The translations under genes and the position numbers were made by a program. A DNA stretch of 64,000 nucleotides, taken from contig CAYVCL010000002.1 in assembly GCA_964450185.1 (NCBI GenBank), positions 10,278 through 74,277 on the forward strand, written 5' to 3'. Under the pieces are notes generated by a model. It had not been told where the DNA came from and did not search any database. It saw only the letters and a list, made by a program, of their open reading frames with translations. The DNA is from RUG11237 sp964450185. GTDB lineage: Bacteria > Bacillota > Clostridia > Lachnospirales > Lachnospiraceae. Shown here one piece after another: positions 16,497 through 25,095 of this stretch; the stretch's first letter is position 1, and the number at the start of each line of letters is the position of its first letter.

Positions 16497-17687
16497 TTAT
16501 ATACTTTTCTGTAACTTTTCTATCATCTCATCCACATGAGCTTTTGTGATAACCAATGGCGGTACCATACGAACCACATTGCTTCCGGCTGTAATTACAA
16601 TCAGATCGTTTTCCAATGCTTTACTTACAATATCTCCCGGTTTTACGCCGTCTTTCACCACAAGTCCCTGCATTAAACCTTTACCACGTCTTGCAGTAAA
16701 CATATCAGAACCAGCCACTAATTCATCCAGTTTTTCTTCCAGATAGCCACTGATTTCCTTTACGTGAGATGTAATATTACGTTCTTCAAAGATTTCAAAT
16801 ACCTTATCTACCGCTGCACAGGCAAATGGATTTCCGCCATAAGTAGTTCCGTGGTCACCGGCTACTAAGGATGCTTTCGCAGTCTTTTCATTCAACACAA
16901 ATGCTCCCACCGGCACACCGCAGCCTAAGGCTTTGGCACATGTCATTACATCCGGTTCCACACCGTATTCCTGCCATGCAAACATGCTTCCTGTTCTACC
17001 CATTCCACACTGAATTTCATCTAAAATCAAAAGAATGTCATTTTCTTCACAAAGTTCTTTGACACCTTTTAAGAATTCTGGTTCTGCCGGATAGATTCCG
17101 CCTTCGCCCTGCACGGTTTCCATAATAATTGCACAGGTTTTTTCATTTATCTGAGCCTTTACGCTTTCCAAATCATTGAACTCTGCAAACTTAATTCCAC
17201 CAATCAAAGGCTTAAACGGTTCCTGATACTTTGTATTTCCGGTAACAGATAACGCTCCTAAGCTTCTTCCGTGGAAAGAATGATTCATTGCAATAATTTC
17301 ATGGTCTGTCTTTCCATCTTTGTTGTACGCATACTTTCTAGCCACTTTGATAGCCCCTTCAATGGCTTCTGTACCACTGTTGGTAAAAAATGCCTTGCTT
17401 AATCCGGATGCCTTTACTAATTTTTCTGCTGCTTTTGCTGCCGGAATATTGTAAAACAAATTGGAAGTATGTATTAATTTATCAATCTGAGCCTTTAAAG
17501 CATCGGAATATTCTTTGTCGTTATACCCTAACGCAAATACTGCAATCCCAGCGCCAAAATCCAGATATTTTTTTCCTTCTGCATCATATAAATAAACACC
17601 ATCGCCTTTTTCCAATACAATCTGAAAACGATTGTATGTATGAAGAATGTATTCTTCACAGGCATCAATATATTTCTTACTCTCCAT
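16497..17687 (-). CDS. argD: Acetylornithine aminotransferase
   Basis: This 396-aa PLP enzyme converts N-acetylglutamate semialdehyde to N-acetylornithine in the cytoplasm. It shows the class III aminotransferase pattern: GAGIAVFALGYND near 45, TNSGTEAIEGAIK near 100, FHGRSLGAL, the catalytic region LLILDEIQCGMGRTG and the PLP lysine in TCAKALGCG. The ATG overlaps the end of argB by 11 bp. Length is typical. Fourth of the arginine biosynthesis enzymes in the operon. Confidence 0.95.
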   Translation of the reverse strand: MESKKYIDACEEYILHTYNRFQIVLEKGDGVYLYDAEGKKYLDFGAGIAVFALGYNDKEYSDALKAQIDKLIHTSNLFYNIPAAKAAEKLVKASGLSKAFFTNSGTEAIEGAIKVARKYAYNKDGKTDHEIIAMNHSFHGRSLGALSVTGNTKYQEPFKPLIGGIKFAEFNDLESVKAQINEKTCAIIMETVQGEGGIYPAEPEFLKGVKELCEENDILLILDEIQCGMGRTGSMFAWQEYGVEPDVMTCAKALGCGVPVGAFVLNEKTAKASLVAGDHGTTYGGNPFACAAVDKVFEIFEERNITSHVKEISGYLEEKLDELVAGSDMFTARRGKGLMQGLVVKDGVKPGDIVSKALENDLIVITAGSNVVRMVPPLVITKAHVDEMIEKLQKSI

Positions 17688-18573
17688 CGTAGAATTTCAT
17701 CTCCTTATCACCTAAAATAGCGGTTCCAATACCTTTGTTTGTAAAGATTTCCAACAACAGACAATGTGGAATTCTTCCGTCTAAAATATGTACTCTGGAT
17801 ACACCTTTACGAATAGCATCCATACAGTTATTTAACTTAGGAAGCATACCGCCACCTACCGTTCCATCTTGAATCAAGCCTTCTGCTTCTGACAAAGTAA
17901 GTTCAGAAATCAGGGAACTCTTGTCGGAAGGATCTCTCATAACACCTTCCACGTCTGTTAAGAATGCAAGCTTTTCGGATTTCATTGCTTTTGCAATGGC
18001 ACATGCAGCATCATCCGCATTGATGTTATAAGTATCATAATTATCATCCATTCCGATTGGCGCAATTACAGGAAGGAAATCTTTTTCCAGTAAATCCCAA
18101 AGAATCTGAGCATTTACTTCCTTTACGTCACCTACATATCCGATATCTTCGCCATTAGAATATTTTTTATCTACTTTCAACAATGCGCCGTCTTTCCCGC
18201 TGATACCAATTGCACGAACACCTAACTGTTCAATTTTCTGAACCAGGCTCTTATTTACTTTTCCTAATACCATTTCTGCAATTTCCATGGTTTCTTCATC
18301 GGTAACACGAAGTCCGTTGATAAACTTTGCTTCTTTACCGGATTTTTCAATCCATTTGCTGATTTCCTTACCGCCACCGTGAACGATAATCGGCTTAAAT
18401 CCAACCAATTTTAACAAAGTTACATCTTCAATTACATTTCTCTTTAACTCTTCATCAATCATGGCACTTCCACCATATTTCACCACGATAACCTTGCGGT
18501 TAAAACGCTGAATATATGGTAATGCTTCTATTAAAACCTCTGCTTTTTTCAAATAATCGTTGATTTCTGCCAT
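17677..18573 (-). CDS. argB: Acetylglutamate kinase
   Basis: This 298-aa amino-acid kinase phosphorylates N-acetylglutamate. Key motifs are VVKYGGSAM near 30 and VHGGGKEIS near 64, both nucleotide/substrate loops, and NADDAACAIA plus GGMLPKL in the C-terminal half. The N-terminal helix (residues 1-20) is of the kind found in arginine-inhibited hexameric enzymes, so feedback control is likely. AGGAGG stands 8 nt before the ATG, and 17 bp separate it from argJ. Confidence 0.96.
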   Translation of the reverse strand: MAEINDYLKKAEVLIEALPYIQRFNRKVIVVKYGGSAMIDEELKRNVIEDVTLLKLVGFKPIIVHGGGKEISKWIEKSGKEAKFINGLRVTDEETMEIAEMVLGKVNKSLVQKIEQLGVRAIGISGKDGALLKVDKKYSNGEDIGYVGDVKEVNAQILWDLLEKDFLPVIAPIGMDDNYDTYNINADDAACAIAKAMKSEKLAFLTDVEGVMRDPSDKSSLISELTLSEAEGLIQDGTVGGGMLPKLNNCMDAIRKGVSRVHILDGRIPHCLLLEIFTNKGIGTAILGDKEMKFYDGE

Positions 18574-18590
18574 TTTGTTTTCCTCCTAAA

Positions 18591-19814
18591 TTAAGAACGG
18601 TAATCTGCATTTATTTTTACATAATCGTAGGTAAGGTCACATCCCCATGCAGTCGCTGATGCATTTCCCATCTTAATATCTGCAATAGCTGTAACTTTAT
18701 CTTCGGATAAAATCTTAGTAGCTTCTTCTTCACTGTAATCTACTGCCACACCATTTTCAATAATCTGAATCTTTCCTGCTGCACTTTCAAAGAATAAATC
18801 TACCTTTTCCGGGTCAAACTCTGCTCCAGAATAACCCATGGCACAGAGAATTCTTCCCCAGTTTGCATCATGTCCGTAAATTGCTGCCTTGGTAAGACTG
18901 GAAGTTACCACAGATTTACTTAATGTAACTGCCTGGTCTTTGCTTTCTGCACCAATTACCTTCACTTCAAATAATGCGGTAGCACCTTCACCGTCACCGG
19001 CAATCATTTTTGCCAGTTCTTCATTTACATAGTGTAATGCTTCTTTAAATTTCTTATAATTTTCATCCTTAGATGTAATTTCTTTATTTCCTGCCATTCC
19101 GTTGGCAAATAATAATACAGTGTCATTAGTAGAAGTATCTCCATCTACAGACACCATATTGTAAGTATCCTGCACATCTTCTTTCAATGCCTGTGTCAGT
19201 AATTCTTTTGAAATGGAAACATCTGTCATAACAAATCCAAGCATTGTACACATATTCGGGTGAATCATACCAGAACCCTTACACATACCACCCACAGTTA
19301 CAGTTACTCCATCAATTTCAAAAGTTACTGCCACTTCTTTTGGCATAGTATCTGTGGTCATAATCGCTTCTGCTGCTGCATGACCTGCTTCTTCTGTATC
19401 AGAAAGTGCAGGTACCAGCATGGAAACACCATTGATAATTCTGTCCATCGGTAACTGCATACCAATGACACCGGTAGATGCCACACAGACACTTTCATAA
19501 GGAATGGATAACTTTTCTGCTGCCGCCTTAGCAGTTTCCATACAGTATCCATAACCTTCTTCTCCTGTACAGGCATTGGCAATTCCTGCATTGATTACGA
19601 TTGCCTGAGCGTAATCGGATTCTTCCACTATCATTCTGTCCCATTTTACCGGGGCTGCTTTTACCACATTTGTAGTAAATGTTCCCGCTGCCTTACATGG
19701 CTGTTCGCTGAAAATCATCGCCATATCATTTCTATCTTTATATTTAATTCCTGCCATCGCATTTGCTGCTTTAAAACCCTTTGGTGCTGTTACACCGCCC
19801 TTGATAATTTCCAT
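18591..19814 (-). CDS. argJ: Bifunctional ornithine acetyltransferase / N-acetylglutamate synthase
   Basis: The enzyme recycles the acetyl group from acetylornithine to glutamate. I prefer the ATG at 19814 (407 aa), 9 nt after GGAGG, to the GTG at 19838. The self-cleavage site is in NMCTML with nucleophile Thr190; most family members have Ala where this one has Cys before the Thr. KGSGMIHP and the SSLTKAAIYG substrate motifs are intact. With ArgJ present the cell needs little separate ArgA activity, though a GNAT gene lies directly upstream. Confidence 0.95.
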   Translation of the reverse strand: MEIIKGGVTAPKGFKAANAMAGIKYKDRNDMAMIFSEQPCKAAGTFTTNVVKAAPVKWDRMIVEESDYAQAIVINAGIANACTGEEGYGYCMETAKAAAEKLSIPYESVCVASTGVIGMQLPMDRIINGVSMLVPALSDTEEAGHAAAEAIMTTDTMPKEVAVTFEIDGVTVTVGGMCKGSGMIHPNMCTMLGFVMTDVSISKELLTQALKEDVQDTYNMVSVDGDTSTNDTVLLFANGMAGNKEITSKDENYKKFKEALHYVNEELAKMIAGDGEGATALFEVKVIGAESKDQAVTLSKSVVTSSLTKAAIYGHDANWGRILCAMGYSGAEFDPEKVDLFFESAAGKIQIIENGVAVDYSEEEATKILSEDKVTAIADIKMGNASATAWGCDLTYDYVKINADYRS

Positions 19815-19853
19815 ATTTCCTATCCTCCTGTTATCCACAATAGAGCTTACTTT

Positions 19854-20300
19854 TTATACATTAAATGTTGTTATATTTGCTTCATTGATCGTAAGGTCAT
19901 AATAATTCAAGTCTTCTCTGAATTCCCAGCCCATTTTTCTCCAGAATTTGTTTCCCACTTCATTTGTTGTAAATGCAATAATGGAAACTTTATTGATTCC
20001 TTCTTCTTTCAGAGCCTGTATACAGAAATTCACCATGGATTTTCCAATCCCATGCTTTCTATAAGCCTGATCTACGCATACATGATACAGACACCCCCGT
20101 CTGCCATCATGACCGCATAAAATACAACCTACTACTTTTCCATTTTCTTCTGCCACCACACTGGTGGTAGGATTTCTTCTTATAAATTTTGCCACACCTT
20201 CTTTGGAATCATCGATGCTTCGGATTCCAAAGCCACTAATACTAAGCCAAAGCGTATGTACCTGCTCATAATCTTCTTCGGTCATTGCTCTAATATTCAT
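19854..20300 (-). CDS. GNAT-family N-acetyltransferase in the arginine operon
   Basis: The protein is 148 aa from the ATG at 20300 (AAGGAT upstream); an earlier start would overlap argC. The GNAT fold is clear: VVAEENGKVVGCILCG (beta 4), VCVDQAYRKHGIGKSMV (acetyl-CoA loop), IAFTTNEVGNKFWRKMGW. It is placed between argC and argJ. It may supply N-acetylglutamate de novo (ArgA-like role), or acetylate something else; ArgJ alone can in principle run the cycle only once it is primed. The substrate cannot be read from the sequence. Confidence 0.85.
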   Translation of the reverse strand: MNIRAMTEEDYEQVHTLWLSISGFGIRSIDDSKEGVAKFIRRNPTTSVVAEENGKVVGCILCGHDGRRGCLYHVCVDQAYRKHGIGKSMVNFCIQALKEEGINKVSIIAFTTNEVGNKFWRKMGWEFREDLNYYDLTINEANITTFNV

Positions 20301-20317
20301 TTTTTTAATCCTTTTCT

Positions 20318-21265
20318 TTACAGGTTTAATCCCTTGTCTTGTGCACAGCCTAACATTAAATTCAGACACTGAATCGCTGCACCGGAAGCACCTTTTCCAA
20401 GATTGTCAAACTGGGCAGTACATACCATACGTTCTTCATTACCTGTCACGTAAATCTTTAATCCATCCCAGCCGGATAAACCGTTTCCTGCGATAAATCC
20501 GCTTGCTGCCACTTCATCATCTTTTGCGCTTACTTTAATAAACTGTTTGCCCTGATAAAATTCTGCAAAATATTCTAATAAAGAATCCGGTGTCATCTTC
20601 TTAGAAAGCATATCTGCAAACAACGGAACAGACACCACCATACCACTATAATAATCATCAATAATTGGGGAAAACAGCGGTGTTCTCTGTAATCCGGTAA
20701 TTTTCTGCATTTCCTTTAAGTGCTTATGCTGCTGTGTCAATGCATATTCTCTACCAGAAGACAATTCTTCTGCTCTGCCTTCACCTTCGTATACTGCAAT
20801 AGTCTTCTTTCCTGCTCCACTATAGCCTGACAAAGCAAAGCTGCTGACCGGATAATCTGCCGGAAGAATTCCTCCCTGCACCATTGGGTATACCAATGAA
20901 ATAAATCCGGATGCATAACATCCTGGCACTGCAATACGTTTTCCATTGATAATCTTTTCCTTATGTTCATTGGAAAGTTCCGGAAAGCCATACGCCCATC
21001 CTTCTTCTGTTCTATGAGCTGTGGATGTATCAATGATTTTTACATTTTCGTTTTCTACCAGACTCACTGATTCTCTTGCCGCCACATCCGGAAGACATAA
21101 AAAAGTAATGTCTGACTCATTGATTAATCTTCTTCTCTCATTGACATCCTTTCTTAATTCAGAAGATATTGTCAATAATTCAATATCATCACGTCCCATA
21201 AAACGTTCATGGATTCTTAAGCCTGTAGTTCCTTCCGAACCGTCAATAAAGATTTTCGTTTTCAT
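20318..21265 (-). CDS. argC: N-acetyl-gamma-glutamyl-phosphate reductase
   Basis: This NADPH-dependent enzyme (315 aa) makes N-acetylglutamate semialdehyde. The N-terminal Rossmann motif is IFIDGSEGTTGLRIH. The catalytic Cys lies in AVPGCYASGF near residue 117, and the family motif SGYSGAGKK follows. The length matches the shorter (type 2) ArgC class. It is the first gene of the operon, under the ArgR-box promoter at 21358-21386. Confidence 0.95.
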   Translation of the reverse strand: MKTKIFIDGSEGTTGLRIHERFMGRDDIELLTISSELRKDVNERRRLINESDITFLCLPDVAARESVSLVENENVKIIDTSTAHRTEEGWAYGFPELSNEHKEKIINGKRIAVPGCYASGFISLVYPMVQGGILPADYPVSSFALSGYSGAGKKTIAVYEGEGRAEELSSGREYALTQQHKHLKEMQKITGLQRTPLFSPIIDDYYSGMVVSVPLFADMLSKKMTPDSLLEYFAEFYQGKQFIKVSAKDDEVAASGFIAGNGLSGWDGLKIYVTGNEERMVCTAQFDNLGKGASGAAIQCLNLMLGCAQDKGLNL

Positions 21266-21350
21266 CGTTCATTCTCCTTTAATATGTATTCCTTAATGCA
21301 TTTTGCCTTCCATTCTACCACAATGTGGGTTTTCTGGCAACCATTCAAGT

Positions 21351-21444
21351 TTGAATAATTATACATCCATTTTGCATAATATGCAACCTATTTTGCAATT
21401 TTATGCAAATTTTATTGAGTTTTCCGCTTGCATAATCATACGAA
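21351..21444. promoter_or_regulatory. ArgR-type operator array between argC and argG
   Basis: Four AT-rich dyads fit the ARG-box pattern TGNATANNNNATNCA loosely: TTGAATAATTATACAT (21351-21366), TTGCATAATATGCAAC near 21372-21388, TTGCAATTTTATGCAAAT (21393-21410) and TTGCATAATCATACGAA (21428-21444). They cover both divergent promoters, so arginine-bound ArgR would shut off both. argR itself is not in the window. Confidence 0.7.
21358..21386 (-). promoter_or_regulatory. argC operon promoter
   Basis: TTGCAT (21386-21381), 17 nt, TATAAT (21363-21358). The -10 lies in the first ARG box and the -35 in the second. Confidence 0.7.
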
Positions 21445-21456
21445 ATGCTGTATATT
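21428..21456 (+). promoter_or_regulatory. argG promoter
   Basis: TTGCAT (21428-21433), 17 nt, TATATT (21451-21456). The fourth ARG box covers the -35 and spacer. The -35 is the same hexamer as in the divergent argC promoter. Confidence 0.7.
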
Positions 21457-21553
21457 AACTTTAGTTGCTTTACAAAGCATAACAGAAACAGGTGAAAATG
21501 TATTTTTCACTGCGATTAAAATTTAAGTAAAATTACATATGGAGGTAATTATA

Positions 21554-22777
21554 ATGAAAGAAAAAGTAGTACTTGCATATTCCGGTGGACTTGATACAAC
21601 CGCAATCATTCCATGGTTAAAGGAACATTTTGATTATGACGTTATCTGCTGCTGCATTAACTGCGGACAGGGTGAAGAATTAGACGGACTGGAAGAAAGA
21701 GCTTTATTATCCGGTGCTTCTAAATTATATATCGAAGATGTGGTAGATGAATTCTGTGATGATTTCATTATGCCATGTGTACAGGCTGGTTCTGTATACG
21801 AAAACAAATATTTACTTGGAACTTCCATGGCACGTCCTGTTATCGCTAAGAAATTAGTAGAAGTTGCCCGTAAAGAAAACGCTGTTGCTATCTGCCACGG
21901 TGCTACAGGAAAAGGAAACGACCAGATTCGTTTCGAACTTGGTATCAAAGCGTTAGCTCCAGACATTAAAATCATCGCTCCTTGGAGAATGACAGATATC
22001 TGGACAATGCAGTCAAGAGAAGATGAAATTGAATATTGCCAGAAACATGGTATCAACCTTCCATTCTCTGCGGATTCCAGCTACAGCCGTGACCGTAACT
22101 TATGGCACATCAGCCATGAAGGTTTGGAATTAGAAGATCCAGCCAACGAACCAAACTATGACCACTTATTAGTTCTTGGCGTTTCTCCTGAAAAAGCTCC
22201 AGACGAAGGCGAATATGTAACCATGACTTTCGAAAAAGGTGTTCCTACTTCCGTAAACGGAAAGAAAATGAAAGTTTCTGAAATCATCACTGAATTAAAC
22301 GCATTAGGCGGAAAACATGGTATTGGTATTGTTGATATCGTAGAAAACCGTGTTGTTGGTATGAAATCCCGTGGTGTTTATGAAACTCCGGGTGGAACCA
22401 TTCTTATGGAAGCTCACAACCAGTTAGAAGAATTAGTTTTAGACCGTGCTACTATGGAAACAAAGAAAGATATGGCAAACAAATTTGCACAGATCGTTTA
22501 CGAAGGAAAATGGTTTACACCACTTCGTGAAGCTGTACAGGCATTTGTAGAATCCACACAGAACTACGTTACTGGTGAAGTAAAATTCAAATTATACAAA
22601 GGTAACATTATCAAAGCTGGAACTACTTCTCCATATTCCTTATATAGTGAATCCTTAGCAAGCTTTACAACTGGTGAATTATATGATCACCATGACGCTG
22701 ATGGTTTCATTACATTATTCGGACTTCCATTAAAGGTTCGTGCAATGAAACTTGCAGAAGTAGAAAACAATAAATAA
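21554..22777 (+). CDS. argG: Argininosuccinate synthase
   Basis: This 407-aa enzyme joins citrulline and aspartate using ATP. The start ATG at 21554 has GGAGG 8 nt upstream, better than the ATG at 21539. The P-loop AYSGGLDT is at residues 9-16. The family stretches GNDQIRFELG and WMGMKSRG-like region (VGMKSRGVYETPGG) are present. It is transcribed alone and ends at a clear terminator; argH is not adjacent. Codon use is strongly biased, suggesting high expression. Confidence 0.96.
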   Translation: MKEKVVLAYSGGLDTTAIIPWLKEHFDYDVICCCINCGQGEELDGLEERALLSGASKLYIEDVVDEFCDDFIMPCVQAGSVYENKYLLGTSMARPVIAKKLVEVARKENAVAICHGATGKGNDQIRFELGIKALAPDIKIIAPWRMTDIWTMQSREDEIEYCQKHGINLPFSADSSYSRDRNLWHISHEGLELEDPANEPNYDHLLVLGVSPEKAPDEGEYVTMTFEKGVPTSVNGKKMKVSEIITELNALGGKHGIGIVDIVENRVVGMKSRGVYETPGGTILMEAHNQLEELVLDRATMETKKDMANKFAQIVYEGKWFTPLREAVQAFVESTQNYVTGEVKFKLYKGNIIKAGTTSPYSLYSESLASFTTGELYDHHDADGFITLFGLPLKVRAMKLAEVENNK

Positions 22778-22796
22778 TTATATCTAAGTCAAATCA

Positions 22797-22832
22797 GGAA
22801 GAAATAAAAGTTTTTTATTTCTTCCTTTTTTA
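22797..22832 (+). terminator. argG terminator
   Basis: GGAAGAAATAAAA pairs with TTTTATTTCTTCC (ending 22825) and is followed by a T-run. Confidence 0.8.
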
Positions 22833-22863
22833 TTATGCATTTTTTACAAAAATAAAATGTTGT

Positions 22864-22892
22864 TTGACGAGCTTTTTTTTACTGTGTATAAT
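22864..22892 (+). promoter_or_regulatory. Promoter of the NrnA-like gene
   Basis: TTGACG (22864-22869), 17 nt, TATAAT (22887-22892): close to the vegetative consensus. Confidence 0.75.
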
Positions 22893-22980
22893 ATCATTAG
22901 GGAAAACTATAATTTACTTTATTTCATCGAACTTATGGAATATGGTTATATGAGTAAGAGGGATTAAGGAGTATAATTCT

Positions 22981-23973
22981 ATGACGAATTTAGACAGGAT
23001 TTTAAGCCATATAAAAAACAAGCACGTGTATATTCAAACCCATAATTTTCCAGATCCGGATGCTATTGCCTCCGCATTTGGTCTTCAGCAGTTGCTTGCT
23101 TCCAAAGGAGTTACTTCTTCTATATGCCATTATGGCAAAATTGACAGTTACAGCACAAACAAAATGATTGAAAGCCTTGGAATCCAGATTACCAACGTAG
23201 ATATTAACTCCCGTTCTACTGAAGATGATGAAATCATTCTGGTGGATTCCCAGAAGGGGAATTCCAACATCCATGATTTGCCTGGAAATGAAATTATCTG
23301 TCTTGACCATCATCCGGCATTTGACAATATTGAATATCGTTTTTCCGATATTCGTCCGGAACTGGGGGCCTGTGCTTCCATGGTGGCTCAATATTTTATA
23401 GAAAACAACATACATATCGACCGAAATACTGCCACAGCTTTGTTGTATGGTATCAAAATTGATACCGCCAACTTAACCAGAGGCGTATCTGAGTTGGATT
23501 TGGAAATGTTCTATACCTTATATGGTAAAAGTGATATTGCTCTTTTGGAAGCACTGGATCACGCTACCATTAAGCTTACAGATTTAAAATCTTATGCCAA
23601 TGCCATTAATTCTATTAAGGTATTTGACGATATCAGCTTTGCCAATACCGGCGCCGGCTGTCCGGAACCTTTGATTGCCAGCATTTCTGATTTTATGCTG
23701 GATTTGGCTGAAGTACATTTTTCCGTTGTCTATTCCTATAAAGATGAGGGCGTAAAGCTTTCTGTACGTAGTGATAAGGCTTTATACGACTCAGGATATA
23801 TTACCAAAGCGGCTTTAGATGGCTTTGGTAGAGGTGGCGGTCACCCTGCCATGGCAGGTGGATTTATTCCTTATACAAGAGATGATAAAATGGATGCCAT
23901 GATTCCTGCCATTTTGGAAATGCGCTTTTTAAGAGCAATTTCTGAGCGGGATGCTGCAAACCATAAAAAATAG
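22981..23973 (+). CDS. DHH/DHHA1 phosphoesterase, NrnA-like
   Basis: This 330-aa cytoplasmic protein has the DHH metal motifs in order: THNFPDPDAIASA near 20-32, VDS near 90, LDHHPAFD near 106-113, and a DHHA1 domain ending in GGGHPAMAGG near 285-294. Proteins of this type degrade short oligoribonucleotides, pAp or cyclic-dinucleotide products. Which of these is the substrate cannot be told. Monocistronic, with its own promoter and terminator. Confidence 0.88.
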   Translation: MTNLDRILSHIKNKHVYIQTHNFPDPDAIASAFGLQQLLASKGVTSSICHYGKIDSYSTNKMIESLGIQITNVDINSRSTEDDEIILVDSQKGNSNIHDLPGNEIICLDHHPAFDNIEYRFSDIRPELGACASMVAQYFIENNIHIDRNTATALLYGIKIDTANLTRGVSELDLEMFYTLYGKSDIALLEALDHATIKLTDLKSYANAINSIKVFDDISFANTGAGCPEPLIASISDFMLDLAEVHFSVVYSYKDEGVKLSVRSDKALYDSGYITKAALDGFGRGGGHPAMAGGFIPYTRDDKMDAMIPAILEMRFLRAISERDAANHKK

Positions 23974-24003
23974 AACCTTGCCTCTGGCAAGGTTCTATTT
24001 TTA
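23969..24003. terminator. Bidirectional terminator
   Basis: AATAGAACCTTGCC (23969-23982) and GGCAAGGTTCTATT (23986-23999) form a perfect stem with a TCT loop. A-run on the left and T-run on the right serve the convergent genes on both sides. Confidence 0.9.
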
Positions 24004-24012
24004 TGTTCTCGC

Positions 24013-24249
24013 TTATTCTTCTGCGTTAATATTTGTTACATACTCATCAAAAGCACTCATATCTGCAGTAACTTCTACCGGTTTCATCTGATAAGACTGA
24101 TAAGAGTAGTATCCGATTCCTCCGATTACAAGTACTACTGCCAAAGCTGCTACTGCTTTACATATCTTTTTCTTGATTTTAGCTTTCTTTAAATTCTGTT
24201 TACGGTTTGCTTTCTCTTTTTTATAGCGTTCCACTTTTTCCTGACTCAT
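24013..24249 (-). CDS. Small basic single-pass membrane protein (78 aa)
   Basis: Residues 1-30 are strongly basic and coiled (KKEKANRKQNLKKAKIKKK), residues 31-50 are one membrane helix (AVAALAVVLVIGGIGYY), and an acidic 25-residue tail follows. No family recognised. It is transcribed alone, upstream of and tail-to-tail with the NrnA-like gene across a shared terminator. Confidence 0.65.
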   Translation of the reverse strand: MSQEKVERYKKEKANRKQNLKKAKIKKKICKAVAALAVVLVIGGIGYYSYQSYQMKPVEVTADMSAFDEYVTNINAEE

Positions 24250-24405
24250 GGTATTCCCTCACTTCGTTTCTCCAAGTATTTCTGTATACATTTCTCATGC
24301 ACTCTTTCTATCATACCAGTAAAATGGGGAAATGGCAAGAGATAGTCATATTATTTTCACATTTCGGATGAAAGGCAATTCAATCCTTGTGGGAAGTTGG
24401 TTGGC

Positions 24406-25083
24406 TTAAGACTTTAGGTACTGGTTGAATTTTAGTAAGCCTGTTTTACTTCCGGATAGGAATAGGATATCATTCTTTTGGAATGTGTATTCTGGTTGGA
24501 TTACTTCTAGGACGGTTCCGTTGTTTTCTATGGCGATGATGTTTAGACCGAAATTGGAGCGGAGGTCTAGGGATATTACGGTTTTTCCTAGGATTTTTTG
24601 TGGTGCTTGCATTTTGGATACGTTGATGGTTTCGCTTAGTTGAACAAAGTCTAGTATTCGGGAGGTTTCTAGGCGGCTGGCTAGACGGATTGCCATATCT
24701 CGTTCTGGATAAACTACTTCTGCACCTAGTTTTTCTAAGATGATTCCGTGTTCTGCGCTTGTTGCTTTGGAAATGACCGTTGGAATTCCTAAGGATACAA
24801 GGTTTAATGTGGTGAGAATGGAGGTATCCATATGTTCACCGATGCAGACCACTGCCACATCACAGTTTTGTATCCCTGTATCCAACAGTGTCTTTTTATC
24901 AAGCTTTTTTACTACAAACGTATTTTCGGTAACCTCACGTAATTCACGAATTTTTTCTTCATCACTGTCAATTACAATCAATTCTGCCTTAGATGCTGCT
25001 AATTCCATGGCTAAAGCATAGCCAAAGCGTCCCAAGCCTATAATTCCATAAATCAATTTTTCATTTTTTTCTTTTTGAAACAT
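24406..25083 (-). CDS. ktrA: Potassium-uptake regulatory protein KtrA/TrkA family
   Basis: This 225-aa peripheral protein has an RCK_N Rossmann domain (IYGIIGLGRFGYALA near 11-25, then VIDSDEEK) and an RCK_C domain (about 145-225). It gates the adjacent KtrB/TrkH channel; RCK_C domains of this group can bind cyclic di-AMP. It begins 12 bp after the ktrB stop. The second half of the gene changes codon habit abruptly: the first about 110 codons use TTA/TTG/CTT for Leu and ATT for Ile, while the last about 115 use CTA and ATC heavily. The protein itself looks complete. Confidence 0.9.
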   Translation of the reverse strand: MFQKEKNEKLIYGIIGLGRFGYALAMELAASKAELIVIDSDEEKIRELREVTENTFVVKKLDKKTLLDTGIQNCDVAVVCIGEHMDTSILTTLNLVSLGIPTVISKATSAEHGIILEKLGAEVVYPERDMAIRLASRLETSRILDFVQLSETINVSKMQAPQKILGKTVISLDLRSNFGLNIIAIENNGTVLEVIQPEYTFQKNDILFLSGSKTGLLKFNQYLKS

Positions 25084-25095
25084 ATTTTCCCCTTT

